From Burkholderiales bacterium (GTDB lineage Bacteria; Pseudomonadota; Gammaproteobacteria; Burkholderiales; Burkholderiaceae_E): 5,758 bases of DNA. The notes beneath the pieces were generated by a model. That model worked only from the letters and a program-made list of their open reading frames with translations. It had not been told where the DNA came from and ran no database searches. Below, piece by piece: positions 1-5,234 of this stretch. The DNA lies in the NCBI GenBank assembly GCA_020348765.1, contig CP070753.1, forward strand, positions 2,918,456 through 2,924,213. Direction: 5' to 3'. Positions within the stretch are counted from its first letter, which is position 1; each line of letters opens with the position of its first letter. The position numbers and the translations under genes were made by a program.

Positions 1-288
1 CCGCCCTACCACCCGTACACCGAGGCGCTGCTGGCGGCGATCCCGATCGCGGACACGCGGGTGCGCAAGCGCCACGTGGTACTGACCGGCGAGCTGCCGT
101 CGGCGAGCGACCCGCCGCCGGGCTGCCCGTTCTCGACCCGCTGCAACTACGCCATCGCCGGCACCTGCGACGTGGACCTGCCACCGCTGCGCGAATTCGC
201 GGACGGCCACCGAATCGCGTGCCACCTCGAGCCCGAGACCCTGGCCGCGATGCAGCCGGTGATCACGATCGAAACCGCGCCGTCCTGA
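1..288 (+). CDS. Oligopeptide/dipeptide ABC transporter ATP-binding protein, C-terminal fragment (5' end outside window)
   Basis: Frame 1 is open from the first base to the TGA at 286-288, giving the last 95 residues of a protein whose start lies upstream. The fragment begins PPYHPYTEALLAAIP, continues through TGELPSASDPPPGCPF and STRCNYA, and ends with a GHRIACHLE segment. This is the characteristic C-terminal extension (oligo_HPY region) that follows the ATPase domain in DppD/DppF/OppD/OppF-type subunits, including the conserved Pro-rich linker and the cysteines of GCPF, TRC, TCD and ACH. These ATPases act on the cytoplasmic face of the inner membrane and power peptide, or sometimes nickel or other solute, import. 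The Walker A, signature and Walker B motifs would be upstream, so substrate and exact paralogue (D or F type) cannot be decided. The gene converges on the HTH gene with a 43-bp gap. Confidence 0.93.
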   Translation, partial: PPYHPYTEALLAAIPIADTRVRKRHVVLTGELPSASDPPPGCPFSTRCNYAIAGTCDVDLPPLREFADGHRIACHLEPETLAAMQPVITIETAPS

Positions 289-302
289 ACCGGCTCGCCG
301 GT
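289..302 (+). terminator. Possible weak hairpin terminator between convergent genes
   Basis: Directly after the ABC ATPase stop codon lies accggc-tc-gccggt, a perfect inverted repeat (a 5-bp stem closed by a CUCG loop when folded). An alternative fold pairs aaccgg (288-293) with ccggtt (303-308). There is no T-tract on either strand, so intrinsic termination is doubtful. Position between convergent genes is the main argument. Confidence 0.3.
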
Positions 303-331
303 CCGGTTGCGCGCGACTCCGGCGCGACCGC

Positions 332-1042
332 TCAGCGTCGGCGCCGCGGTTTGCCGGCGTGCAATGCCAGCGCCAGATCCAGTGCGGCGCCGACGAACTG
401 CAGCACCTGCCGGAAATCGCTCTCGCCGAGCTCGCGCGCCGCGTCGCGTGCCCGGTACACCTTCAGGAACTCGTACTCGCGGCCGGCGTGCACGGCCAGC
501 CGATCGACGCCGACCCGCTGCATCGCCTTCCAGACGCCCGGGTCATGCTCGCGCATGATGCGCAGCACGAACGCGATCGGATCGTTGCGCGCCAGCAGCG
601 CGGCCAGGCGCAGCAACACCTCGAAAGGCAGCGCCGCCTTGCCCTGTTCGGCCAGTGCCAGCAGCGCCGGGTCGCTGAGGTCGGCCGCCTGGCTGACCTC
701 CTCGATCGTCATGCCGACGCTCTCGCGTGCGCTGCGCAGCATCCTGCCGACCCGCGCCAGTGCCGCCCGCCGCTGCGGGTCGGTCATGATCACGCCGCCC
801 ACGCCGATCGTGAGGTCGGCCGCGCGACCGCCCCAGTCGAGCAACTGCTCGGCCGCCGACCGCAGCTGCCCGGCCACGGCCCCGAGCGTGTCCCGGTGCC
901 CGCTTCGGGTCTCTGGCGCACCTGCCGCCTTGCGCCGCGGGCGCACGGTGCCGGCCGGGCTCGGCTTGCGCCTCGGCGCGCCGCTTGCGGCGCGCGGCTT
1001 TGCGGCCGCGGTCTTCGAGGTGCTCGACCTGGTTCGTGCCAT
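332..1042 (-). CDS. XRE-family helix-turn-helix protein with basic N-terminal tail
   Basis: 236 residues; ATG at 1042 preceded by an AGGAG Shine-Dalgarno (1051-1055) at 8-nt spacing, stop TGA at 332. Residues 1-45 are a low-complexity Lys/Arg/Ala/Pro tail resembling histone-H1-like or AlgP-type DNA-binding tails. Residues about 95-155 look like a Cro/C1-type HTH: RVGRMLRSARESVGMTIEEVSQAADLSD, then a helix containing LPFEVLLRLAALLARNDP. A helical C-terminal domain (about 160-228) follows, with a tract around HAGREYEFLKVYRARD, ending in KPRRRR. Recognition is by sequence pattern; I recall similar HTH proteins of unknown regulon in gammaproteobacteria. It starts 26 bp after the MFS stop, so the two are probably co-transcribed and this may be a local regulator, which is inference. 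A perfect inverted repeat lies just upstream and could be a binding site. Confidence 0.85.
   Translation of the reverse strand: MARTRSSTSKTAAAKPRAASGAPRRKPSPAGTVRPRRKAAGAPETRSGHRDTLGAVAGQLRSAAEQLLDWGGRAADLTIGVGGVIMTDPQRRAALARVGRMLRSARESVGMTIEEVSQAADLSDPALLALAEQGKAALPFEVLLRLAALLARNDPIAFVLRIMREHDPGVWKAMQRVGVDRLAVHAGREYEFLKVYRARDAARELGESDFRQVLQFVGAALDLALALHAGKPRRRR
976..995. repeat. Perfect inverted repeat inside the HTH gene's N-terminal tail codons
   Basis: Arms gcgcgccgc (976-984) and gcggcgcgc (987-995) are exact reverse complements separated by tt. The repeat sits about 50 bp inside the HTH coding region, in codons for the Ala/Arg/Gly-rich tail. It could fold in the mRNA near the start or act as an operator, but biased codons in a low-complexity tail can produce such symmetry by chance. 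Confidence 0.4.
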
Positions 1043-1066
1043 CGACTCGTCTCCTGTCCGAAGCGT

Positions 1067-1086
1067 CGCTACCCTTCAGGGTAGCG
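1067..1086. repeat. Perfect inverted repeat / hairpin spanning the MFS stop codon, upstream of the HTH gene
   Basis: On the + strand cgctaccct (1067-1075) and agggtagcg (1078-1086) are exact reverse complements with a 2-base spacer. As minus-strand RNA this is an 8-bp stem CGCUACCC/GGGUAGCG with a UGAA loop, containing the last MFS codons and its TAG stop. It ends 24 bp before the HTH start codon. No U-tract follows, so it is not a standard terminator. It may be an operator for the HTH protein or an intercistronic mRNA hairpin. Confidence 0.55.
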
Positions 1087-2253
1087 CAGCCGCACCTGGC
1101 GCCTGACCACGATACCCAGCGCCAGCAGCCCCAGCGCCAGGCCGGCGAATGCAGGGCGGTAGCCGGACAGCGGAATCAGTTCGGCGGTGAGCGCGACGCC
1201 TATCGACTGCCCGACGAACAGGCACATTGCGAACACCGCGATGCCTGCGCCGCGAGCCTGCGGATGCATTTGCGTGGCCTGGGTCTGCAGCGTGTTGTGA
1301 AGCCCCGAAAAGCCGATGCCGGTGATCACCGCGCCGGCAGCCACCAGCGGCCAACCGGGTGCGGTCGCGATCAGCGACAGGCCAGTGGCCATCGCAGCCG
1401 CGCCGGCGATCGCAAGGCCGGTCGCACCGAGCCGGGCGAACAGCCGCGGCACCAGGTACGCGAACGCGAGGCCACCGACGCCGAAGCCCGCGGTCACGAG
1501 ACCGGCCCGCCACAGCGGCATGCCGAAGCTCGCGTGCAGATAGCTGGGCACGAAGGCCATGGCGCCGAATGCGAGCGCGCCCTCGATGCCGACCGCGACC
1601 AGGATGAACCGCACCCAGGCACTGCGCAGCAGCGAGCGGTAGCCGGCTCCGACCGCGGCCGGCCGGGCGACGGCCGGCTTGCCCTGCTCGCGCAGCAGCA
1701 GCATCGAGCCCGCGATCAGGAACAGCACCAGCGGCAGCATGAAGGCCGCCCGCCAGCCGAGCGTGTCCGTGAACAGCCCCCCGGCGACCTGCCCGGCCAC
1801 GACGCCGCCGGTGTATGCAGCGGCGAATCGACCCAGAACCGGCTGACGGATCTCGTAATCGACGTTGTCCCCGATCCAGGCCAGCGACAGCGGAATGATG
1901 CCGGCGCAGGCCGCGCCGGCCACGAACCGGAACGCGACCAGCGCGTGCTGCGACCAGGCGATCATGCAGGCCAGCGACGCGATCGATGCCACCAGCGTCG
2001 CCCAGGTGATCACCAGCACCTTGCCGCGCCGGTCGCCCAGCGGGCCGTGCAGCAGGCTGAACAGGCCGTAGGCGACCGCGAACGCGGTCACCACCGGCGC
2101 CATGTCGGTCGCCACGCCGCCGAATTCCTCGCTCAGCCGCGGCAGCATCGGGTCGCACACGCGCATCGACACCGAGCTGCCGAACGAGCAGATCGCCAGC
2201 AGCCGCAACGTGCGCGAGAACTCCGGCGGCAGCGTACTGAACGGCGAGCTCAT
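1069..2253 (-). CDS. Major facilitator superfamily transporter, 12 predicted TM helices
   Basis: 394 residues, ATG at 2253, stop TAG at 1069. Hydrophobic segments spaced along the whole length fit a 12-helix MFS protein of usual size. The loop between helices 2 and 3 carries motif A as HGPLGDRRGK (residues 69-78). Helix 4 has the conserved Arg (R109 in FRFVAGAACAG), and helix 5 is Gly-rich (YTGGVVAGQVAGGLF), reminiscent of motif C but without its GP. A basic loop near residues 188-212 links the two halves. It acts in the inner membrane as a secondary transporter; the drug-efflux (DHA1-like) style is suggested but the substrate is unknown. The start is the only usable one, because upstream in-frame codons include no ATG, GTG or TTG, and helix 1 would be cut by starting at M30. 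No clear Shine-Dalgarno precedes it. The gene lies 141 bp after the CLC gene and 26 bp before the HTH gene. Confidence 0.92.
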   Translation of the reverse strand: MSSPFSTLPPEFSRTLRLLAICSFGSSVSMRVCDPMLPRLSEEFGGVATDMAPVVTAFAVAYGLFSLLHGPLGDRRGKVLVITWATLVASIASLACMIAWSQHALVAFRFVAGAACAGIIPLSLAWIGDNVDYEIRQPVLGRFAAAYTGGVVAGQVAGGLFTDTLGWRAAFMLPLVLFLIAGSMLLLREQGKPAVARPAAVGAGYRSLLRSAWVRFILVAVGIEGALAFGAMAFVPSYLHASFGMPLWRAGLVTAGFGVGGLAFAYLVPRLFARLGATGLAIAGAAAMATGLSLIATAPGWPLVAAGAVITGIGFSGLHNTLQTQATQMHPQARGAGIAVFAMCLFVGQSIGVALTAELIPLSGYRPAFAGLALGLLALGIVVRRQVRLRYPEG

Positions 2254-2283
2254 CGGTCGGCGGCCGGCTTCGGAGCGGGCAAC

Positions 2284-2324
2284 CGGATGCGAGCGAGCCG
2301 CGCAGAGACCCCGCTCGTCATCCG
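2284..2324 (-). promoter_or_regulatory. Strong hairpin in the leader of the MFS gene
   Basis: On the + strand cggatg-cgagcg (2284-2295) pairs with cgctcg-t-catccg (2312-2324): 12 base pairs with a single bulged base (T2318) and a 16-nt loop. In minus-strand RNA the structure ends 30 nt before the MFS start codon. Without a following U-tract it is unlikely to be a simple terminator of the CLC gene. A leader, processing or 3'-end-protecting hairpin is equally possible. Confidence 0.45.
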
Positions 2325-2381
2325 CCGTTCCATCGCCCGCCGTTCCATCGCCCGCCGTTCCGTCGGCCGCCGGTTCATCGC
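2322..2381. repeat. Tandem repeat, four copies of a 15-bp unit
   Basis: The unit ccgccgttccatcgc occurs exactly at 2322-2336 and 2337-2351, then with two mismatches each at 2352-2366 and 2367-2381. The array sits in the 141-bp gap between the CLC and MFS genes. Because 15 is a multiple of three it preserves frame; on the minus strand, in the frame shared by CLC and MFS, it reads as GDGTA repeats. Copy-number variation by slippage is plausible. Confidence 0.85.
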
Positions 2382-2394
2382 TCGTTGAATCGCT

Positions 2395-4170
2395 TCAGTA
2401 GCGGTAGGCACGCTCGACCATCTCCTCGGTCAGTACGCCGTAGATGCGGCTCGCACCCGGTGCCGTGACCCGCTCCACGTACAGGGCCTCGATCGAGCTG
2501 CCGTCGAGCATCTGGAATGCCTGCGCCATGTTGTCCTGCAGGTGCACCGCGGCCACGTGCATGCGTCGCCCAGGGATCTCCGCCAGGTCGACGACCGCGT
2601 CATCCGGCGCATCGGGCTCAGAATCCAGGTGGCGCGCCAGCTCGACCGCCGGCATCAACCAGGCCGGGCCCCGTGGTCCGTCGATCAGCAGATAGGGCGG
2701 GTTGCGCTTCATGATCTCGCGCGCCCTGGCCGTCGTCACCGTCACTTCGATCCGCGCGAAGTTGCGCTCCATCACGCTCGCCACCCCGATCCGTCGCAAG
2801 GCCTGTTGCAGCGGATTGGTGCTGTAGTCCCTGCCGCTCGCTTGCAGGATGCTCAGGAACAGCGACTTCTTGCGAAACAGCTCGCTGGCGGTCACGCCCG
2901 AAACCACCACCGCCAGCATGCCAGGCAGGATGATCTCGGGATTGTCGGTCAGCTCCAGCATCGCCGTGAGCGCCGCCAGCGGCGCCTGGAGGCTGCCGGA
3001 CATCATCGCGCCCATCCCGAGCAGCGCATAGACCTGCGGCTGTCCGCCGATGTCGAACGGCAACAGGAGCGCGAGCCGAGAGATCAGCCCGCCGAGCATC
3101 GCGCCGATGAACAGCGCCGGACCGATCATGCCGCCCGGCACGCCGAGCCCGACCGCAAGCGAGGTCGCGACCAACTTGGCCACCAGCATGACCGCCATCG
3201 TCGCTGCCAGCAACCGTCCGTCCAGCGCGTCGGCGACCGTATCGTAGCCGATGCCCATGACACCCGGCACGACCGCCGCGATCGCACCCATCAGCAGGCC
3301 CGCGATCAGCAGCCGCCACCAGATCGCGATGCCGCGCGTGCGCGCGGCCACGGTCTGCAGCGCCTCGTTGAACACGGCCGACAGCGCACCGGCGGCCACG
3401 CCCAGCAGAACCACCAGCAACAGTTCGCGCAGCGAGCCGGTCTCCAGCGCCGGAACCAGGAACGCGGGCGCATCGCCGAGCACCGCATTCGACACCGTGG
3501 TCGCCGCAACCGCCGCCAGGATGATCGGAATGAAGCTGCCGACCGTGTATTCCATCATCACGACCTCGAGCGCGAACACGACGCCGGCCAGCGGGGTGTT
3601 GAACGAGGCGGCGATGCCGGCTGCCGTGCCACAGCCGACCAGGGTGCGAATCGTGTTGTTGGGCAGGGACAGGCGCTGTCCCATCAGGCTGCCGGCAGCG
3701 GCACCCAGGAAAACGTGCGGCCCCTCGCGACCGACCGACTGGCCACTGATCAGCGCGATCGCGGCACCGAAGAACTGCAGCATGAAGCCGCGCAGGCTCA
3801 GGTAGCCCTGGTGACGGGCCATGCGCTCGACCACGTGCGTGACGCCGAGCATCGTCATGCCGCGCCCGCCCCAGCGGAACAGCGCGGCCAGCAGCAGTGC
3901 GCCCAGAATCGGCAGCAGCGCCCGGTCCGGGAACGGCATGGCCTCGAAGTTCTCGGCACCCTCTCCCGGCAGCAGCGCCTCGAGCAGGCCCTCGACCAGC
4001 AGCCGAAACAGCACGATCACCGCCCCGGCCAGCACGCCGGTGACCAGGCCCAGCACGGCCAGCTGCAGCAGCGCGTCCGGGCGCGACAGGTGAATCCGGA
4101 ATTCGTCGATGCCGGCGCTGATCCGGTCTCGAATCCGATGAAAGGAGCCCGGCAATCGCGGTCGCTTCAA
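2395..4170 (-). CDS. CLC-family chloride channel/transporter with C-terminal CBS domains
   Basis: 591 residues from a TTG at 4170 to TGA at 2395. The frame stays open up to an ATG at 4386, but that would overlap the esterase by 191 bp and add an Arg-rich, unfamily-like N-terminus. TTG has a GAGG Shine-Dalgarno (4176-4179) 5 nt upstream and lies 25 bp after the esterase stop. The first helix starts near residue 33. Family motifs are the gating-Glu motif GREGP (147-151, E149), NTPLAGVVFALE (191-202), and GVPGGMIGP (343-351) for the third selectivity segment. After the membrane domain, about 463-591 form a CBS pair (VMERNF..., then DLAEIPGRRMHVAAV... to GVLTEEMVERAY). It is an inner-membrane anion channel or Cl-/H+ antiporter of the ClcB-like branch. 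The GSGIP motif is degenerate (LGVTHVVE, 109-116), the inner proton Glu is V203, and the Tyr ligand appears as F438, so the transport mechanism is uncertain. Confidence 0.92.
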   Translation of the reverse strand: MKRPRLPGSFHRIRDRISAGIDEFRIHLSRPDALLQLAVLGLVTGVLAGAVIVLFRLLVEGLLEALLPGEGAENFEAMPFPDRALLPILGALLLAALFRWGGRGMTMLGVTHVVERMARHQGYLSLRGFMLQFFGAAIALISGQSVGREGPHVFLGAAAGSLMGQRLSLPNNTIRTLVGCGTAAGIAASFNTPLAGVVFALEVVMMEYTVGSFIPIILAAVAATTVSNAVLGDAPAFLVPALETGSLRELLLVVLLGVAAGALSAVFNEALQTVAARTRGIAIWWRLLIAGLLMGAIAAVVPGVMGIGYDTVADALDGRLLAATMAVMLVAKLVATSLAVGLGVPGGMIGPALFIGAMLGGLISRLALLLPFDIGGQPQVYALLGMGAMMSGSLQAPLAALTAMLELTDNPEIILPGMLAVVVSGVTASELFRKKSLFLSILQASGRDYSTNPLQQALRRIGVASVMERNFARIEVTVTTARAREIMKRNPPYLLIDGPRGPAWLMPAVELARHLDSEPDAPDDAVVDLAEIPGRRMHVAAVHLQDNMAQAFQMLDGSSIEALYVERVTAPGASRIYGVLTEEMVERAYRY

Positions 4171-4175
4171 GGCAT

Positions 4176-4179
4176 CCTC
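4176..4179 (-). promoter_or_regulatory. Ribosome binding site deciding the CLC TTG start
   Basis: GAGG on the minus strand, 5 nt before TTG 4170. An out-of-frame ATG (4175-4173) immediately after it opens a two-codon frame, ATG CCT TGA, whose TGA overlaps the TTG (TTGA). The ATG has no spacing from GAGG, so TTG is the better-placed start. Confidence 0.55.
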
Positions 4180-4195
4180 GGATCGGCGTCGCTCG

Positions 4196-4858
4196 CTAGA
4201 GAACGCGGCCCAGCCAGGCGGCAATCGCCGCGATCTCCTCCCCGCACACCGCATGTCCCATCGGGTAGCTGGCCCACTGCACCGCATAGCCGAGGGCCTC
4301 GAGTGCCTCGCGCGAGCGCTCGGCGCGGCCGATCGCAATGATCTCGTCGTCGCCGCCGTGCGCCATGAAGATCGGCACGCCGGCATTGGCGCTGTTGCGC
4401 TCGGCGGCCAGGGTGTGCGCGACCGGCAGATAGGTCGACAGCGCCATCACGCCGGCCAGCCGCTCCGGGTGACGCAGCCCGGTCTGCAGCGCGATCGCCC
4501 CGCCCTGCGAAAAGCCGGCCAGCACGATCCGGCGCGAGGCGATGCCGCGCTCGCGCTCGCGCGCGACCAGTGCTTCGAGCAGCCGCTGGGAGGCACGGAT
4601 GCCGGCCTCGTCCTCGTGCCCTCCGCCGAGCTCGACGATGTCATACCAGGCCCGCATCCGCATGCCCATGTTGACCGTCACCGGCCGGATCGGTGCATGC
4701 GGGAACACGAAGCGCAGCGCCGCCGCTGGGCCGAGCCCGAGTGCCGGCACGATCGGCTCGAAATCGTGACCGTCTGCGCCGAGGCCGTGCAGCCAGATCA
4801 CGGATGCATCGGGCTGCGGCGCCGTCTGCAGCTCGATGCACTGCGGCAGCTGGTCCAT
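4196..4858 (-). CDS. Carboxylesterase/phospholipase-type alpha/beta hydrolase
   Basis: 220 residues from ATG 4858, or 229 from an in-frame GTG at 4885; stop TAG at 4196. Counted from the GTG: oxyanion-hole motif VIWLHGLGADGHDF (29-42), PHAPIRPVTVNMG (62-74), WYDI (80-83), nucleophile elbow GFSQGG (124-129, Ser126), HGGDDEII with catalytic Asp180, and PMGHAV with His211. The Ser-Asp-His triad is complete. The whole layout matches Pseudomonas fluorescens carboxylesterase II (about 218 residues) and related acyl-protein thioesterase/lysophospholipase-like enzymes, which hydrolyse short acyl esters in the cytoplasm. The ATG start fits the family N-terminus better. The GTG, 5 bp after the dodecin stop with an AGGG just upstream, is a real alternative. 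It lies between dodecin and CLC and is likely co-transcribed with both. The natural substrate is not predictable. Confidence 0.93.
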   Translation of the reverse strand: MDQLPQCIELQTAPQPDASVIWLHGLGADGHDFEPIVPALGLGPAAALRFVFPHAPIRPVTVNMGMRMRAWYDIVELGGGHEDEAGIRASQRLLEALVARERERGIASRRIVLAGFSQGGAIALQTGLRHPERLAGVMALSTYLPVAHTLAAERNSANAGVPIFMAHGGDDEIIAIGRAERSREALEALGYAVQWASYPMGHAVCGEEIAAIAAWLGRVL

Positions 4859-4890
4859 GGCCGCCGTGGGTCGTTCCCGCGACACTGGCC

Positions 4891-5097
4891 CTAGTCGAGC
4901 CTGAAGCCCAGCTTCAGGCTGACCTGGAATTGCGCGACCTCGCCCTGGCTGACCTGGCCGCGAATCTCGGTGACCTGGAACCAGTTGATGTTGTGAACGG
5001 TCTGGGCCGCCTTGCCGACCGCGTTGCGGATCGCCTGGTCCACGCCGTCGGCGCTGGTGCCGGTCAGCTCGATGATCTTGTAGACGTTGTCGCTCAT
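4891..5097 (-). CDS. Dodecin, flavin-binding protein
   Basis: 68 residues, MSDNVYKIIELTGTS... to ...LKLGFRLD, ATG at 5097, stop TAG at 4891. The start is fixed by a strong GAGGAG (5104-5109) at 6-nt spacing; an in-frame GTG at 5205 adds only an Arg/Gly-rich stretch unlike the family. Features typical of dodecins are the VYKxIELxGTS first strand, the single helix (GVDQAIRNAVGKAAQTV), the NINWFQVTEIRG segment with the Trp that stacks on the flavin (W39), and the closing GEVAQFQVSLKLGFRL strand with Gln residues near the flavin site. Length is standard. Dodecins assemble into a hollow cytoplasmic dodecamer that binds FMN, riboflavin or related flavins as dimers and is thought to buffer or protect flavins. 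The esterase follows almost immediately. Its last codons form a perfect hairpin at 4898-4920. Confidence 0.96.
   Translation of the reverse strand: MSDNVYKIIELTGTSADGVDQAIRNAVGKAAQTVHNINWFQVTEIRGQVSQGEVAQFQVSLKLGFRLD
4898..4920 (-). other. Perfect 10-bp hairpin in the last codons of dodecin
   Basis: On the + strand agcctgaagc (4898-4907) and gcttcaggct (4911-4920) are exact reverse complements with only cca between them. In minus-strand RNA the stem covers the codons for SLKLGFRL, ends just before the dodecin TAG, and lies 12 nt before the alternative GTG start of the esterase. No U-tract follows. It may set unequal expression of dodecin and esterase or protect the dodecin mRNA 3' end. The conserved KLGF peptide may contribute to the symmetry. 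Confidence 0.55.
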
Positions 5098-5103
5098 CTG
5101 ATG

Positions 5104-5109
5104 CTCCTC
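5104..5109 (-). promoter_or_regulatory. Strong ribosome binding site of dodecin
   Basis: GAGGAG on the minus strand, 6 nt before the ATG at 5097. It is the best Shine-Dalgarno in the window and decides the start over the upstream in-frame GTG at 5205. Confidence 0.8.
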
Positions 5110-5122
5110 GGTTGATCGGAAT

Positions 5123-5134
5123 CGGGGCGCCCCG
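5123..5134. promoter_or_regulatory. 12-bp perfect palindrome upstream of dodecin
   Basis: cggggcgccccg is self-complementary and lies 25 bp upstream of the dodecin start codon, next to the ribosome binding site. It could be an operator half-site cluster or simply reflect GC-rich sequence. I see no clear -35/-10 pair in the 137-bp gap. Confidence 0.25.
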
Positions 5135-5176
5135 TCCCAGCCGTCACGCGCCGCGCGCCCGCCACGCCCCGCGCAC

Positions 5177-5220
5177 CCGTGATGCCGCGCGCGCACGGCT
5201 CGCACCGCGCCCGCGCGAGC
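5177..5220 (-). terminator. Pair of GC-rich hairpins after the SDR gene, possible terminator
   Basis: Read on the minus strand, an 8-bp stem (5213-5220 with 5198-5205, including one G-U pair, 7-nt loop) begins 15 bases after the SDR stop. A second 5-bp stem (5194-5198 with 5177-5181) follows, sharing one base with the first, so they compete at that base. The surrounding tract is almost pure GC with CG alternation. There is no U-tract, so termination would need Rho or another factor. Confidence 0.35.
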
Positions 5221-5234
5221 GCCGGCAGGTGCAC

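Noticed and set aside
219..1106. + strand open frames across the HTH gene (295 and 241 codons)
   Set aside because: Both are antisense shadows without recognisable domains; the minus frame has a good ribosome site and an HTH pattern.
2322..2381. CRISPR array
   Set aside because: The 15-bp units are directly adjacent with no spacers and the array is only 60 bp; it is a simple tandem repeat.
985..2388. 467-codon + strand open frame, rich in Arg/Gln/His
   Set aside because: It is antisense to the MFS gene; its composition is the mirror of GC-rich hydrophobic codons and shows no domain. The minus frame has clear MFS motifs.
2542..4341. 599-codon + strand open frame antisense to the CLC gene
   Set aside because: Gln/Arg/His-rich shadow typical of the reverse complement of a GC-rich membrane protein; no motif, and it crosses the CLC/esterase boundary.
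4171..4386. N-terminal extension of the CLC frame to the ATG at 4386
   Set aside because: Arg/Ser-rich, overlaps the well-supported esterase C-terminus, and a TTG with better-placed ribosome site lies just after the esterase stop.
5098..5205. Dodecin starting at the upstream GTG (36 extra residues)
   Set aside because: The extension is Arg/Gly-rich and unlike dodecins; the ATG at 5097 has a strong GAGGAG and gives the usual 68 residues.
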